A DNA stretch of 64,000 nucleotides from Strigamia acuminata (GCA_949358305.1 OX442320.1:1366501-1430500); one strand, 5' to 3'. Positions 1-12,054 are shown, counted from the stretch's first letter. The notes: generated by a model not told the origin, from the letters alone. Translations and numbers: made by a program.

Positions 1-3000
1 ACCGGTAAGCAACTGCAAGTCGACAATTGACTCTCTCACATACCCATTGACCACATCGTCGATCAGCAAGCCGACTTCCGGAAATCGCCACTCTACTGAA
101 AGCACGTGTTGTCCAATGACTAAAACGTGTTGCCGAGTGCCGGCGCCAAGAAGGCCGCACACACACGTCCTTCGACCCATCCTAGAGTGGGCTCCCTGCC
201 TAGTGCATGTCTGCCTCACTGCAGAGCTAGGGATGAAAGACTAACAACAACTACTCAGTCGTGGGAAGCAAACGTAGAAATAGGGGCCGCCAAAAGGCGC
301 AGGGACTTTGTCTCGGACACGACATCTAACAGAGTATGGCAGTGCAAACCTGCCCTCTGTAACACATCGAATGGCAGTCCTTGCTGTGCACAGCAAAAAC
401 GACCATCCAAAACAAGTACCTATACCCTAACGCCACGCTAGCTAGCCACAACCCAAAAATAGCAAGCAAGCTATTTCCTAAACGAATAAGCTAAAATGTC
501 CAAATTCTAAAGTTGCCCCAAAGAACTAGAATAACTAAACTCCCTTTTTTAAACGATAAAAGGCGAGACTAATCACTAATGAAGACTCATGAAACGCTAC
601 GGACGTTTCCACGAAGAGAAAGCGAAAATGCAGAACGTACATCACCAGCGGTAGACACTGGGTGCAGCGGTCAACAACAGAAACTGGACTTGCCCAGTGG
701 GCGGTGCGGATCGGCTGCTCTAAACTTCCAGCACCGACAGAAGTCACACGCCTATCTAAATCCAAACCCACTTGCAAACAAGTCGTATAACAATCTAACC
801 GAACAGAAATTGACTGACAGATAAGAACCGACTGACCACGTGGGCCAGCGCGCTCTCTGCTAGACACGAGCAACAAAGAAACTAATCCCGTTCTAAAAAC
901 AGGAAACACTTTACCATACACGAATACAAACGGGTGTGCCTTCTCTCGTTCCGGAGAGGCGTCCGACACCAGAACCAACGAGGAACTCGAATGACCCCAA
1001 GAAAATCTTACTGGACAAGACAAGAACACGCTAAATCGTAAAGATTAGGAATCGTCTACATTCCACCCGAACACACACACACCCAGCTGCGAAGAAACTT
1101 GACCCCCGACCTACTACATCTAGAGACACTGATAAATTAAGGGCGAGAGTTAATTGGCTTAGCACCGCCAAAGAACAGGTCAAGACTACAAAGGGCAGCG
1201 AATGCAACGACATTCCCAAGCAAAACACATTAATGAATACAAAAAACGTAAAGACCAGGAACCGCCAGCATTCCACACAAGAACATGCAGAATCAGGCAA
1301 TATTCCTAATCCAAAAACCTACCGGTAACTGGGGAAAGAACCCGGGAGAACTAAGAACTCAAAATCAAAGAGCTTAATGCGTAATAAATTGGCGATTCCA
1401 AATTAAAGGGGGAAACTTGGAAACAAGTAGCTCTGCTTCTCACATACTAAACCGAAAATTCTTACCAAAAACGTGAGTGAACAAAGAATAAGCGACTAAC
1501 AAGCACAGGCATAAATGCAATCAGAAAATTGGACTCCCTTATTAAATCCAGACACAGAAAGCCAATAAATTCGCATAAGCCATTCTTTGGCACTTAAACA
1601 AGGAACTGAGGACAATAGCGACATAACCGTAAACGAGAAGTTTCGAGAAGTTTCGAGCTTAAAGGGACCTTGCTGGTCGTTGCGGACTCCAAACAAGGCG
1701 CAAATATTCTAGAAAACTAAAATACACTTGCATAATAGCGTATGCACGAGCAAGAAACCTAACTAATGCCCCAAAAACCCCCAAAACAACCACAATCTTC
1801 CCCAAAAACCTTAAAATTAACAATAAAGGCGAGAAAATCAACACGAAAATGTTCTTTCTTGACGATTCTGGACGACTAGTACATTGCGTTGTGTTTAACA
1901 GGCCGACGCTGGGAGACTTGATCTTCCAAACTCGGTGACGCTCGTTCTGTGCGCTGACGGCACGAAACTCTCCGCTGGACCGTCCGGTACGACTGAGAGA
2001 ACTCGCTCTGTTGAAGAAGAAAAGACTCGACTGGAAACTTGACTGATCCGCTTGTGGGATGGCGCACGTCTGTGTGAACACGGCTTCGTTCTATGCAACG
2101 AGCTCGACACACGAAAACCTGGAAAACTTTGACGAAACTCTCTCGACCGACGATCTTGCTGCGGCTGCTGGTGACGATCATACCAATGGCGACTGACTTG
2201 ATCAACGACGCCAAACCACGTGCTGTGTTGACGACGCCGATGAGCCGCAAGCACGGAACTCGCCTTCTCGTGTGGCGATCCTCGTCCTGTGTGATAGCCT
2301 TCTGTGTGGCTGACGTCACACAGCTCAAAAAACCTCCAATGCAGTTGGCTCTGCATTCGGCAAGTTCGCTTGGACAAATGGCGGCGATGTCCGCCATTTT
2401 CGCAGCCACGAGCGGAAGGAAATTCGTTCGAAAATCCTGAGTCAACGGTACCAAAATGTTTCCGGCAGCCCTGGACCGTGGCAGTCTGCAAGAAACGAGG
2501 AAGAAAAGATGAAGAATAACTTCTCTCACCTGATCTTGTAGTGAATTGCCGTAATTGAATTCACTCTTGAAACTTATGGAAAATAAACGAAATTGCTGCC
2601 CTGAACAGGCGCAGCAATGAGCACACATTGAATCCAAGACTGATGTGCTAAAGCACATGAAAACTGAATTTATTCTAAAGTTAATATCTATCAAAAGTAC
2701 ACAGAAAGAAAAAGGGAGAAAAAAACTACATAACTTAACCCTAGCAAGCAAGTGTTGTTGTGCAACGCACAACAATTAGATCACCGATCGTAGCAACGGT
2801 TTACAACAATTGCACAGAGAATTCAGCCCTCTAGTGCCAACTTGTAAAGTATAACAACTACTAAAAGCATAGAAATGAGCAAGAATGCATACAGAAAATA
2901 CAGTAAACCGTTAAACACGCATTTCAAAGTAAAAACAAACTTAAAACTAACAGCAAACGACACTTTAGGTGAATCTTAGCAGAGAAAGCTCTAAAGTGCC

Positions 3001-3138
3001 GGTCAAGAAGTACAAAATTAAGCGGAATTAATGTACAACTACCACTCCCACGTCACAAACTTCACGAATCTCACTTAACATTCAGACAAAACTTAAGCTG
3101 CGCTATTAACTAAACACAAACTTAAATAATTGATCAAT
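1..3138. other. No recognised gene; AT-rich flank with a GC-richer core
   Basis: I recognise no protein family here. Several overlapping frames are open on both strands; the longest are on the minus strand (2775-1876 and 2491-1895) and overlap each other in different frames, which argues against either being real. The stretch from about 1890 to 2500 is visibly richer in G, C and CpG than its flanks. On the minus strand it holds a AAAATGGCGGAC motif near 2380-2395 and a TGACGTCA site near 2310, which looks like promoter DNA of a degraded LTR or a host CpG-rich promoter. A near-palindrome of TGTTG/CAACA type lies at 2752-2773. The rest shows nothing I can name. Confidence 0.3.
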
Positions 3139-4278
3139 TCAAGCAAATCCGCTATTGCGATAGCAAAAAAACCCATGTTGCGAATCTGCTCGCAACACTT
3201 CCGACTCCGGATCCTCTGTCTCAAAAGCTAATAACTGTTGCCTCAACCTTGCATTTTCAGCTAAAAGCTCATCGTGGGTTAATGGGGTTACTACAGTTCC
3301 ACTCAGTTTACCTGCTGTTACTGGAGTTACCTTTTCGTCCACTACCTTTTTGAAAAGTGACAGCAGCACATCCGCTGGATCCTTGACTTTCATAGTCTCA
3401 TACAATTTAAGTCTTTGTTCCATCTCTGCCAGTTTAGTCGGGAATACTGTCACCATCATTTGCTGCATTGCCGGCTTCAAACCTTGGTAAACATAATTAA
3501 TTTTTTGTCCTTCAGTAAGTGCCGGCAACACAAAAGCACACTCGGCCAAGACTTTCTTCATGTAAGCATCTGCTGTTCCTTCTGTATGTCTCATGAAGTG
3601 AAGAGTATTTAAAACATTTTCCTGGCCCCTACGAAACTTTGTTTCAAGTTGTGGTTTCCACTCGGTCCAAGTCCATGTTGGATTCTTTTTTAATAACTCC
3701 ACAAACCATGCCAGTCCATCAGTTTTTAACGCTAATGGTAAATGCTTAACTCTTTCATCATCCGTGCTTATTGTGGCTTCGTATGCCACTAGCCATTGGT
3801 CGATGTTTCCTTTTATTGTATCATAACAAATGACATCCCGCTTCTGTACCATTACACTCCTAAAAAGGTCAGTTAGAACTGCTATTGGGTCCGCCATCTT
3901 GGATTTCGCTCCTTTTGATGTGGATCCCTGAGTATTAGTATTTACTAAAGGTGTTTGTATCTTTATTGGTGTTAATAATTCAAAAACTGATTGTAACAAT
4001 TTTGGCTTTATTAATTTCAAAGGTGAAGAAGAATCAAGTTCCTGTTGGGATAATGAGTCTTGAAAATGCTCTTCTTGGTTTATCTCAACAACTGGTTCCT
4101 CTTGTTTTATTTCAACAACTTGTTCTTCCTCTATAACTTCAGGTTTAGTGTGTTTTATTCTTCCACTCCCTCTTTTAGTTGTGATATTACGGTTATCCAC
4201 TGTCCTTTGTAGTTCTTGGTTTTGTAAATCTAGCAGACAATCCGTTTGTGTTTGTGTAAGCTTTACTGATTCCTCCAC
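3139..4278 (-). pseudogene. Ty3/gypsy-type gag fragment, truncated at the zinc knuckle
   Basis: An open frame of 379 codons. The middle (from about residue 128, MADPIAVLTDLF) has the layout of a retrotransposon Gag capsid domain: a WLVAYEA segment, LPLALKTDGLAWF, then WTEWKPQLETKF and a FMRHTEGTADAYMKKV stretch typical of Gag of Ty3/gypsy elements. The N-terminal 100 residues are rich in E, Q and K and are not conserved-looking. The frame stops just after FFCYRNSGF, which resembles the first half of a CCHC zinc knuckle, so the nucleocapsid and the whole pol gene are missing. The matching LTR lies upstream at about 4911-5330. It is a broken remnant rather than a host gene. The exact start is uncertain; the M at about residue 128 is an equally good Gag start. 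Confidence 0.6.
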
Positions 4279-4910
4279 CGTTAAGCCTTGAACTGCACTA
4301 TAATTTTTATTTTTACTACTCTATAATGCACTTCACACATTCACTAATAACCACAATTCGCCAACACACAATCCTGAAATAAATTTAATTTATTATCACC
4401 AAACACCAAATCAAATTCAAAATATTAACAACAATGTCACTAATTTCCTGAAAATAGACAAATACTACTATTAGTCATCACTAGAATCAATACAATTTAT
4501 TAACTTCCTGAAAAAAAAAAAATTTTATTAAAACTTTATTTAATATATTATTATCAAAATTATTTCCCTCTAAATATCCAATATTCAACAATTTTAAACA
4601 ACTTTAACAATTAATCCAAAATATTTTCTAATTCAATGCAACTCTATTAATTATTCACTAAGAAACTGCTTCCAAACTCTGAGTCACTCTATGATTCACT
4701 CTTATTTTCTCTAATATGCAAATTAATCTGCACTCTTTCTAAATTTTATAAGAATTTCTACTATTTTCACTGAGTTTTTACGGGGGTTTTTTAGCTCTAA
4801 CTTCTCAATTTTAGCACAAAATTGGCTGATTTTACTGTAAACTTTCACTTATTCACTACTTTTATCAACCAATTAGTGGGTCTCAAAAGAAAACCGCAAT
4901 CTCCACCACT
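4279..4910 (-). other. 5' leader of the gypsy-like remnant
   Basis: AT-rich non-coding DNA between the gag fragment and the inferred LTR end. Directly beside the LTR end, read on the minus strand, is AAG followed by TGGTGGAGATTGCGG, placed where a primer-binding site should start (TGG, complementary to a tRNA CCA end). I could not assign the tRNA. No other feature is seen. Confidence 0.4.
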
Positions 4911-5330
4911 TTGTTACGTGGCCAACTGGCCAATAATGACCACGTAACTTATAACTATTTTGATGAACATCATTTAATAACTAAGAGTGAAATGAACAGG
5001 AGTCAGAGTTTAGGTTGAAATATAAACTATGTTCTTTTATTCTTTAATTACAAAACATAAACTTAATTGAAATCATAAAACTAAACCTAAAACTAAAGTA
5101 AACATTAAGACTGAAGACATGAATAACACCTTCTTTCTTATTTGCAAACTAATCATGCCATATACTGGCTGAAACATTAATCATTAGAAGTCCTGGGAAG
5201 ACTGAGCTCTAAGAGCCAAAATTGCTCTTTTATACTCAAGTCACCCCCCTGAGTTAGTTCTAATTGACTCGCCCGTGACGTCACCATCACGTACGCTGTC
5301 TAGTGATAGATTTTGACAACTCTAATAACA
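4911..5330 (-). repeat. Probable 5' LTR of the gypsy-like element
   Basis: Read on the minus strand the block starts TGTTATTAGAG (at 5330) and ends CCACGTAACA (at 4911), giving TGTTA/TAACA inverted termini. It contains a TATAAAAG box (5227-5234) and, about 190 bp downstream, an AATAAA signal (5036-5041), in the order expected of U3-R-U5. A perfect 9-bp inverted repeat, GTTACGTGG/CCACGTAAC, sits at its inner end (4912-4948). No second copy lies in the window, so the left boundary is inferred from the termini alone. Confidence 0.5.
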
Positions 5331-5470
5331 TTTGTGCTGGTTTGAGACGGTCGGCAGACGACGCGACTCAACCGCATGACAATATTCACAGGAAAAGTTT
5401 CGAAAATTTGGCAAGGGTCGAATATTTGGATTTGAGTCACTGCATTTTTTCCTTCCTCGTGAATTAGAAG

Positions 5471-5800
5471 GTCCAAGTTCGGTCAACAGCTACCGACGCC
5501 TAGCTTTCAGAAGTAATTGAGTCCAAATCGGGTCCATAGCTACCAGGATTGGTCTAAAAGAATAAAAGAGGTCCAAGTTCGGACAAGAGTGCCGACGCCT
5601 AGTCATTAGAATAAAAGAGGTCCAAGTTCGGACAAGAGTGCCGACGCCTAGTCATTAGAATAGAAGAGGTCCAAGTTCGGTCAAGAGTGCCGACGCCTAG
5701 TCATTAGAGCAGAAGAGGTTCAAGTTCGGACAGAAGTGCCGACGCCTAGTCATTAGAGCAGAAAGGTTCAAGTTCAGAAATAGGGTTTTTTGACACCTAG
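5471..5800 (+). repeat. 49-bp tandem repeat, about seven units
   Basis: Units start at 5471, 5521, 5571, 5620, 5669, 5718 and 5766, so the period is 48-50 bp. The core is GTCCAAGTTCGGACAAGAG followed by TGCCGACGCCTAGTCATTAG. Copies three to six are nearly identical and the outer copies decay, as in a minisatellite expanding from its centre. It has no open frame. Unit length and lack of unique spacers rule out a CRISPR array. Confidence 0.85.
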
Positions 5801-6364
5801 CATAATTGAAGATTTGGAAGTTAAATACACAGTTCAGGTCGTTATTAACACGAAAATTCCAAATAGAAAATTAATTGAGGGTAACACACGTTCTTTGAAA
5901 CTCCCCTTATTAATTTGAATCAAATCAGATAGAGGAAAATGTGAGGAGACATTTTTAACAGCTAGATTTCCGTATTAAATTACCTGAGGGGTTTTCAATT
6001 TAAAGGAAATAATCGGTATCGAGATTTGATCCGTTTGAAAAATGACAATGGGTCATTTAAGGTTAACGGTTCCATAATCGGAGAAAATCTTGGAAGTAAG
6101 GGAAAAGCTAAATTTCCACACGTTTATCCAGAAATTGGTTTGTCAGGTTGATGTAAGGTTAACTTGAATTGTACTTAGCTTTGAAGTTCTCTTGATACAT
6201 TCCATGACGAAGAGGATATCCACGTGGGTTGTCGAAGATTGAGGAATACGGTCGATATTCGTCCCTGGGTATCAGAGTCAGATAGCTAGTTGAGTCAAAA
6301 GAAAAATGTAAAGAGGAGAAATTGCATTTGAGAAAGACAAGATATCCAAGACATTTTTGAGATT
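5801..6364. other. No feature seen
   Basis: AT-rich intergenic DNA between the 49-bp repeat and the poly(A) end of the spliced transcript candidate. No open frame of note, no LTR-like termini and no repeat was found by eye. Confidence 0.5.
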
Positions 6365-7480
6365 CAGAAAAGGAAGAATTTTTTTATTTCCCACAAAAAT
6401 AGAAATACAGTTCTTTAAGTAGAAGAGAAAAAAAAACTATTATACAGTATAGTTTTAAGCTTAAGGATTTGCAGTTCCTTTTGTTTCGGCGGAAGCGCTG
6501 TTGCGAATCGGTTCGAAACAGGAAATGCTTCTCAAAATATAAGGGAGAGAAAAGATGGTGAAAGTTGAAATAGGTTCGAACTTTTCACTAAAGAAAGAAA
6601 GAAATAAATTAGTTAAATTTATTTACCACTCAGAAGGCAATCAGTTGTCACTTAGTTGAAGTTGAACAGGCATCGTCTCGGGTTGTCGATCACATTGAAG
6701 TTCTAGGAGGTTCTGAAAAGGAGTTCGAGCTTTTAAATAATGGTTCATATCGGGAATTAATTGCTACGACTTATCTGACTTTGAAGAACTCCCCGGGTCG
6801 TGATAAAATCTCTGGATTCGAGTATGTCTGAAAGGAAAATAAGTATTAGTTAGAATCGTGGTTTACAGTGTTTCAATTGCGTTGATTTATCACTTACGGA
6901 TAAATTAAGACGGTTCGCGGGATGGGGCAGAAGTCACCGATCTGCTTCAGATGAGGGAATGACTGTAAATAAAGAATGTATAGGTTAAATATAATTACAC
7001 TAATTGTTGAGTTATGTTTTAATTTATAACCGCTCATTTGCTTACCTTAAGTTTACGAAATCCGGAGGCAATTCAACTCGGGAGTTGCATGATGCTGTAA
7101 ATAGATATTAAGTTTTATTTACACTTGTTATTTATTCGGATATTTATGTACCTTACAGTTATATCGTTGAAGAACATCTCACGCTGTTGTGAAATCGAGG
7201 AGACGGAAATCGTACAGCTTGGTTTGGGTGATGGACGCTGAAATGGCCAAAGGAAACGCTCGTTTAAGCTCAAAGACACAAGCAATATGTTGGAAGGAAA
7301 TACATATGTGCTTACTTACCTGATCGGTAATTCATGGGATCGCGGGAGAGAAGTAATCCGCAGCAAAAGGCGATTGTGAGCGAAGGCGTTGTATTTGGTC
7401 GGCCATTTTCAGTAGTTGAGACCCGGATGAAGCGTGCAGTTGAATGTTTCTTCGATTATCTGTTGAAGTAATGAGTAATT
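6365..7480 (-). ncRNA. Candidate spliced transcript, five exons, four short introns
   Basis: On the minus strand four introns with clean GT-AG borders follow one another. Exon 1 ends at 7320 (CAG|GTAAGT). Intron 1 is 7319-7238 (82 bp, ending TTTCAG) and exon 2 is 7237-7157. Intron 2 is 7156-7095 (62 bp, GTAAGG to TTTACAG) and exon 3 is 7094-7046. Intron 3 is 7045-6963 (83 bp, GTAAGC to TTTACAG) and exon 4 is 6962-6898. Intron 4 is 6897-6828 (70 bp, GTAAGT to CTTTCAG). The last exon starts at 6827 and reaches an AATAAA at 6388-6383. Joined exons hold no long reading frame from an ATG: exon 1 has a 24-codon frame starting MADQIQRL that stops at once, and exons 4-5 share 42 open codons without an ATG. 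It is therefore either a long non-coding RNA or the remains of a gene. The exon 1 start is a guess. Confidence 0.45.
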
Positions 7481-7563
7481 AGGTTTGAATGTATAATTAG
7501 AAGAATTAGTTTAAGTAATTTGTTCACTTTCACTCCTGATTTAATTTCGATGTACGAGTAGAC

Positions 7564-7618
7564 GATTTGCGAGAGATGACAAGAAGCGATGGAGCAGTCA
7601 TACTCGCAAATGACGTCA
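7564..7618 (-). promoter_or_regulatory. CRE-type site and 9-bp inverted repeat upstream of the spliced unit
   Basis: A perfect TGACGTCA (7611-7618), the CREB/ATF consensus, lies about 140 bp upstream of the exon 1 region of the minus-strand transcript. Beside it is a 9-bp inverted repeat, ATTTGCGAG (7564-7572) and CTCGCAAAT (7604-7612), partly overlapping the CRE. The position fits a promoter for the spliced unit. Promoter activity is inferred, not shown. Confidence 0.35.
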
Positions 7619-7620
7619 TA

Positions 7621-8212
7621 CACAGAGGAGTTGTATTTTTGTCAATGTTTATATAACTCAAGTTGTTGTTTGTTAGGTTAAAATATGTTTTTATCTTAGA
7701 TTGCTACTTTCTATGTGATCTGAGAAGTGTATTTAAGTTTGATCATTTGTATTCAATCATTTACAATGTTAAATTATACACTTGTGTTAAAAGTGAGGAT
7801 TTTAGGCCAGAAAAGCGCCTGAAAACTTCACCCCTGTTATCTTTAATTAGGAAACTTCATGTCTTCTATAAATGAAGTTTCTGAGATATAATTAAGACAT
7901 TTTAAGCAATGTTAGGCTTAAAAAACATAAACCTTGTTGTGTGACACTTGATATTTAATTGTTGTCCATCTCGTGTCACGTCTCGTCTCATTGTTAAAAG
8001 GATTAAATTCCTCACTTGCGAATAAAAGATCAGGTTGAGCAGTCAACCATTCTCTCTCTCTCTATCTCCTTGCAAAAAATGCCTAAAAGCAGGCCGAATA
8101 CAGAGAGTCGAAGCGACTCTGATCGGGCGATTTGCACAAGGCAAATCAACGCTCCGTACCCGAAGCCTAACCTCGAATCGCTGGCGTGGAAATTGACAGG
8201 CGATTCGAAAAA
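7621..8212. other. AT-rich spacer with a short unrecognised open frame
   Basis: Mostly AT-rich and unremarkable. Near 8021-8075 an AATAAAAGATC motif, a small hairpin (GGTTGA-GCAG-TCAACC, 8033-8048) and a TC microsatellite look like the R/U5 end of a gypsy-type LTR. They are followed by an ATG at 8079 (MPKSRPNTESRSDSDRA...) whose frame runs about 45 codons before entering the satellite at 8213. I do not recognise the peptide. It may be the stub of another element cut off by the satellite. Confidence 0.3.
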
Positions 8213-8555
8213 GTCTTGTGGTGTTTGTGCTAAGTCAACTGTGATGAGATCAAAAGTCTATTCTCGCAAATCATTGCTTGGATGTTTCTAAAACTTACAT
8301 TGGAGCCTTCTACTAAGGTTTAAACACTATTTCTGAACATTCAGAGACATTGATCTTGTGGTCTTTGTGCTAAGTCAACTGCAATGTGAAATAAGCTCAA
8401 AATTTTTTTTTCAAAATTTATTGCTTGGATGTTGCTAAAACTTTCATTGGAGCCTTCTACTAAGGTTTAAACACTATTTCTGAACATTCAGAGACATTGG
8501 TCTTGTGGTGTTTGTGCTAAGTCAACTATGATGAGATCAAAAGTCTATTCTCCCA
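8213..8555 (+). repeat. Satellite array, left part (about 2.4 monomers)
   Basis: The same monomers as the large array at the right end of the window: one 140-bp-type copy, one 147-bp-type copy with the T-run at about 8402-8421, then a copy cut at CTCCCA (8555) by the BEL insertion. The last four bases, CCCA (8552-8555), are the target duplication found again at 60520-60523, where the same monomer resumes. Confidence 0.92.
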
Positions 8556-9826
8556 TGTTGCGAGCAGGAACGCAACAAAAAGATTTAGAAGTTTTCCACG
8601 TTTTGGCTTCTGAAAAGAAGAATTGACTTTTTAATTTGGTTTTTAGTTTTTGACACAAGTTGGAGACATATCTGAGATGTCCGGTTGTTTGGCTGACCAG
8701 CGGTCTTGTTTGGTGATGTCCTTGACGGTCGTCATGCTGCCAGTCGCACCTGGATTGGTCGGGAGATGTGTTGTCGGTCACTTGTGGTCGTTTTGATGTG
8801 ATCGTTTTAGTGGTTTAGTAATTCTGTGTATTAGTTTAAGAATTATTAGAGTTGTTTTGAGATAGGCATATTTTATTTGATTGTTGTTTACCTTTTGCTT
8901 GATGTTTTAGGGGGTCAGCGACTTTCCAAGACGTGAGGCAGCAGGTGGCGAGCGGCATAAGCTCCCGTGACAGTTGACGGCATTTGGACGCATCGGATCC
9001 GCGTGTGTGTCTAGAGCGGCGTCGATACGCCTTGGTTTGGACTCTCGTTCGAGTCCCCACGCTGTTTGGAAGGTCCTTGCGTCGATGTCTGGTCAAGGGC
9101 GGCTATGGAAGTCTGTCTGGCTCGCTCCTGTTCGCCTGCACAGCTGTTAGCAAGTTGCTGTGCCGCCATCTTGCATGATGAGCGGTTGGCTTTTGTCTTT
9201 GAGAAGGGAAGTTGGCTTTCCTCCGGAACTAAGATTGGGAATTGTTAATACTTGTTTATTTATGTATTTTATGCCTCTAATAGATGTTAAGATTAAGCTT
9301 TTATTACTTGTTATCAATTTGATGTAAAAGGGTTAAGTTTGAGACACGTAGCGCCCTCTTTGGAGGCAATAAGTTATTTATAATGAGTAATTGTCGCTTG
9401 TAAATAAGCCTATTTTAGCGCCATTGTTCACGGTTGCTAGGCGCTTGTTGTTGCTAGGCTTAGTTGTTGTTGCTGTTGTTACTAGCTGTTGCTAGAAGAA
9501 GTTTGTTATGGTTGATTTAGAATAAATAAGTTGTTATTCTTTTCTCTTTCTCTGATGTTCTTCCTTTGGATTATTTCTGAAATGAGTTCCCAGAGAATGA
9601 GTGAGTAGAGAGCCAAGCTGACTCTCCTCCTCCTTGAAGACACATTTGCTTGCCCATTAGCTGAGATGTTTTTCCCATCTGATCTACTGTTTGAGAACTA
9701 GGCCTAATGCTAGGCCTAACGCTTTCTGCTGCTGGAATTTCTACTATACGATCATGGATGCGCAACAGGACAGTTGCCTATGAATGTACCACGCGACTTC
9801 CGAGTTCGACATGTCTGTTTGCAACA
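8556..9826 (+). repeat. BEL/Pao 5' LTR
   Basis: 1271 bp, starting TGTTGCGAGCAGG and ending TGTTTGCAACA. It carries a GCCGCCATCTTGC motif at 9161-9174, the reverse of the YY1-like site also found in the Copia LTRs, and an AATAAATAAG signal near 9521. It differs from the 3' copy at about six single bases, for example in TCCGGTTG against TTCGGTTG near 8681. Confidence 0.95.
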
Positions 9827-10628
9827 GGGGAAGTTGTTTTTTGGTGCCTGCGACCCGGATTCGTGCGCGTTTGATCACCGTGCGTGAAGCTAGAGTTTGG
9901 CCACTTCACAGACGGTTCAGGGGATTTGTGACAACAGGACGGTTTGTGCAGTTAGCGGCTGGTTCCGCATGTATTTCCGATCAAGTTTGTGCAGCTGAGA
10001 ATCGTCTAGAAGCGACCATCAATGCCAGGGGTCCAGTTCAAGTGACACAACGCAATGTGCAGCAGTTCGCCATGTTTTTGAAGATGACATTCAGTTGTTT
10101 CTTTGTGATTTTGATGGGTTTTGCTTTGGGTTGTTACTTGTGTCTTTTTGGGGGAGATATGAGTCTTGCTATTGCGTTTAAAGTGATATAAAATAAGTTT
10201 TGGCTCTACTATAACTGCATAAGCAGGAGAGCAACAGATTTAGCTAGAATAGTCTATAGTTTGCATGATTTTTAGTGGAATTCTTGTGAACAGGGATTAT
10301 TTAAATTCTCTTAGAGCATTTATTTGTAAACAGAAGCAGTTTACTTGTAATTTTAGAAGAGAGTTAGTCAGTCTGAGTATTTACATTCTCAGAATTGTTA
10401 GGGATTCATTCTAAAAAGGTTTTAGTTGAGATTTTGAGTGAGTCTGTGATTCAACCATTCAAATTATTTTAGAAATCCTCTTGGAGTTTGTCTGTATAGC
10501 AGAGAGTTTGGGTGTTTAAGCACTCAGATTCTAAAGGTTCGTCTTAAGTTTAACGTGTGTGTTGTGTGTTGGTGTAAGGTGACCGTAGTAATTGTCTTTG
10601 CTTTCCAACCTTTTCAGGTGCGATCAGC
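9827..10628 (+). other. BEL/Pao 5' leader with candidate primer-binding site
   Basis: TGGTGCCTGCGACCCGGAT at 9842-9860 starts with TGG 15 bases after the LTR and has the form of a primer-binding site. The complementary tRNA would end in GCAGGCACCA, and I could not name it. The rest of the leader is non-coding apart from a 135-codon frame (9784-10191) that begins inside the LTR and ends in a hydrophobic stretch (MTFSCFFVILMGFALGCYL). I do not take it as a gene. Confidence 0.6.
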
Positions 10629-12054
10629 ATGTCTACGTCACCAGGAAGAACCTCACCTACACCGGTTACAATTCCTAAGCCGGATGAGTTGGACGTTTTG
10701 ACCTCTCGATTTGAGACGGTTGGGGTCGCAGTTGAGGAATTGTTGAAGGAATCAAAGGCCATTACCGATCCTGCAGAGCTAGAAGCAACTGCTTTAGCCG
10801 CAGAGGAACAGATTAAGAAGATGGTTGATGACCTGAACTTGATGCAACCACTGATACCCAGAGATCAGTACATGACCAACCTTAAGGAGATTGAGGGTTA
10901 TTACACGCCTATGGCGGTGTTGAAGCACCGTAGCCAAGTGGCGCAACGATTTGTGTCGCATTGGACAGCAAATGCGTCGACGTTGTCTGCCAATACAAGC
11001 CAGAATCAGACTAATGTTTCACAACAAAGTAGTCTTTCACAATTAGCGCGAAGAAATCGCAACGCTAAACTTCCAAAGTTGGAAATAGCAAAGTTTGGTG
11101 GAGAAGTTGTTGAGTTCAAGTCCTTTTTGGACCGATTTGACTCAACAGTGCACACAAACTCAGACCTCTCGGAAGTAGAGAAGCTGCAATACCTGCAGTC
11201 ATTCTGCACAGGTGAAGCAGCAACGCTAATATCCACCTTTAGACAAGTGGATGGATCCTACGACTTAGCTCGTAGTGAATTGATTCGAAGTTACGGGGAC
11301 GACGAAGCGCAACGAGCAGCTTTGCTCAAGTCTCTTAAGGATTTGAAACCAATCACAGAAGTACACCCTGTCAAGGCGGTGAAGGCGCAACTTACAAAGT
11401 TGTCTGCAACCATTAGGGTGCTTGAGCAGTTAAGTGTTCCTGTTCAGACAGCGGGCTTTCTTTTAGCACCTGACGTGTTGAGGAAGTTCCCGCCGGTTAT
11501 GGTCACTCAGTTTTACAGATCCCACGGTACCAAATCATCAAACTTATTGACGATTTTGGATTTTTTTGCCACAGAAGTTAAGCTTCTAGAGCAAGTAGAA
11601 GACGTTATGGGATCCAATCTCCTTCACATTAAGAAGGACAAGGTCGATAAGAGCGACCAAAAAGAGCAACGAAAAGGGACAATGTCCACTTGTGCATTGG
11701 CTCAAGGGACAAAGAGCTCGAGTAATCCCAAGTTGACAGTCGATAAAGCGACTTGCATTTTTTGCAAAGAAGGGCACGCTAACTCCTTTTGCAAAAAAGA
11801 GATTAGCGTTGAGGACAAGTCTGCCATTGCGCAAAAGAATCGGCTTTGCTACAATTGTCTGCAAAGCGGACATATGGCCATTAGATGCCGATTGAAGACG
11901 TCTTGTAAGACGTGCGGTGGTCGACACCACTCCAGCATTTGCAGGAAGTCAATCGTTACGAGTCCAGGTGGGGCAGAGAAGCCTAAGGACGTTAGTGCTA
12001 ACGTTTCCTTGGCGATCTCGTCAACGCTCCAATTGATGATTTTTACAGCGGAAT
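10629..12054 (+). CDS. BEL/Pao Gag part of the Gag-Pol polyprotein (interrupted)
   Basis: Encodes the structural part of the BEL polyprotein, forming the virus-like particle in the cytoplasm. After a charged N-terminal region there is a DUF1759-type Gag domain (about residues 135-240) with the signature LPKLEIAKFGGEVVEFKSF and SEVEKLQYLQSF. Three zinc-knuckle-like motifs follow: CIFCKEGHANSFC (about 376), CYNCLQSGHMAIRC (about 406) and CKTCGGRHHSSIC (about 426). The start ATG follows a long leader and the frame is open to 12054, where the Copia A LTR begins. Beyond that it runs a few codons into the LTR and stops at 12065. The rest of the frame resumes at 55369. I see no stop between gag and pol in the uninterrupted element. 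Confidence 0.93.

Noticed and set aside
2488-2532. Possible 44-bp intron on the minus strand (GTGAGAG to TTGCAG)
   Set aside because: Shorter than the four introns found at 6828-7319, and no second intron or coding context supports it.
1876-2775. Minus-strand 299-codon frame as a host gene
   Set aside because: It overlaps another long frame on the same strand in a different phase, shows no recognisable domain and has skewed composition; it may be chance openness in GC-rich DNA.
5471-5800. CRISPR array
   Set aside because: Repeats are contiguous 49-bp units without unique spacers, and the window is eukaryotic.
6589-6627. Possible fifth intron in the spliced transcript (GTAAATAA to CTTTCTTTAG, 39 bp)
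   Set aside because: Good borders but too short to be spliced with confidence; left inside the last exon.
9784-10191. 135-codon frame in the BEL leader with a hydrophobic segment, considered as a small envelope-like protein
   Set aside because: It starts inside the LTR, has no signal peptide or cleavage motif, and lies before gag; more likely chance.
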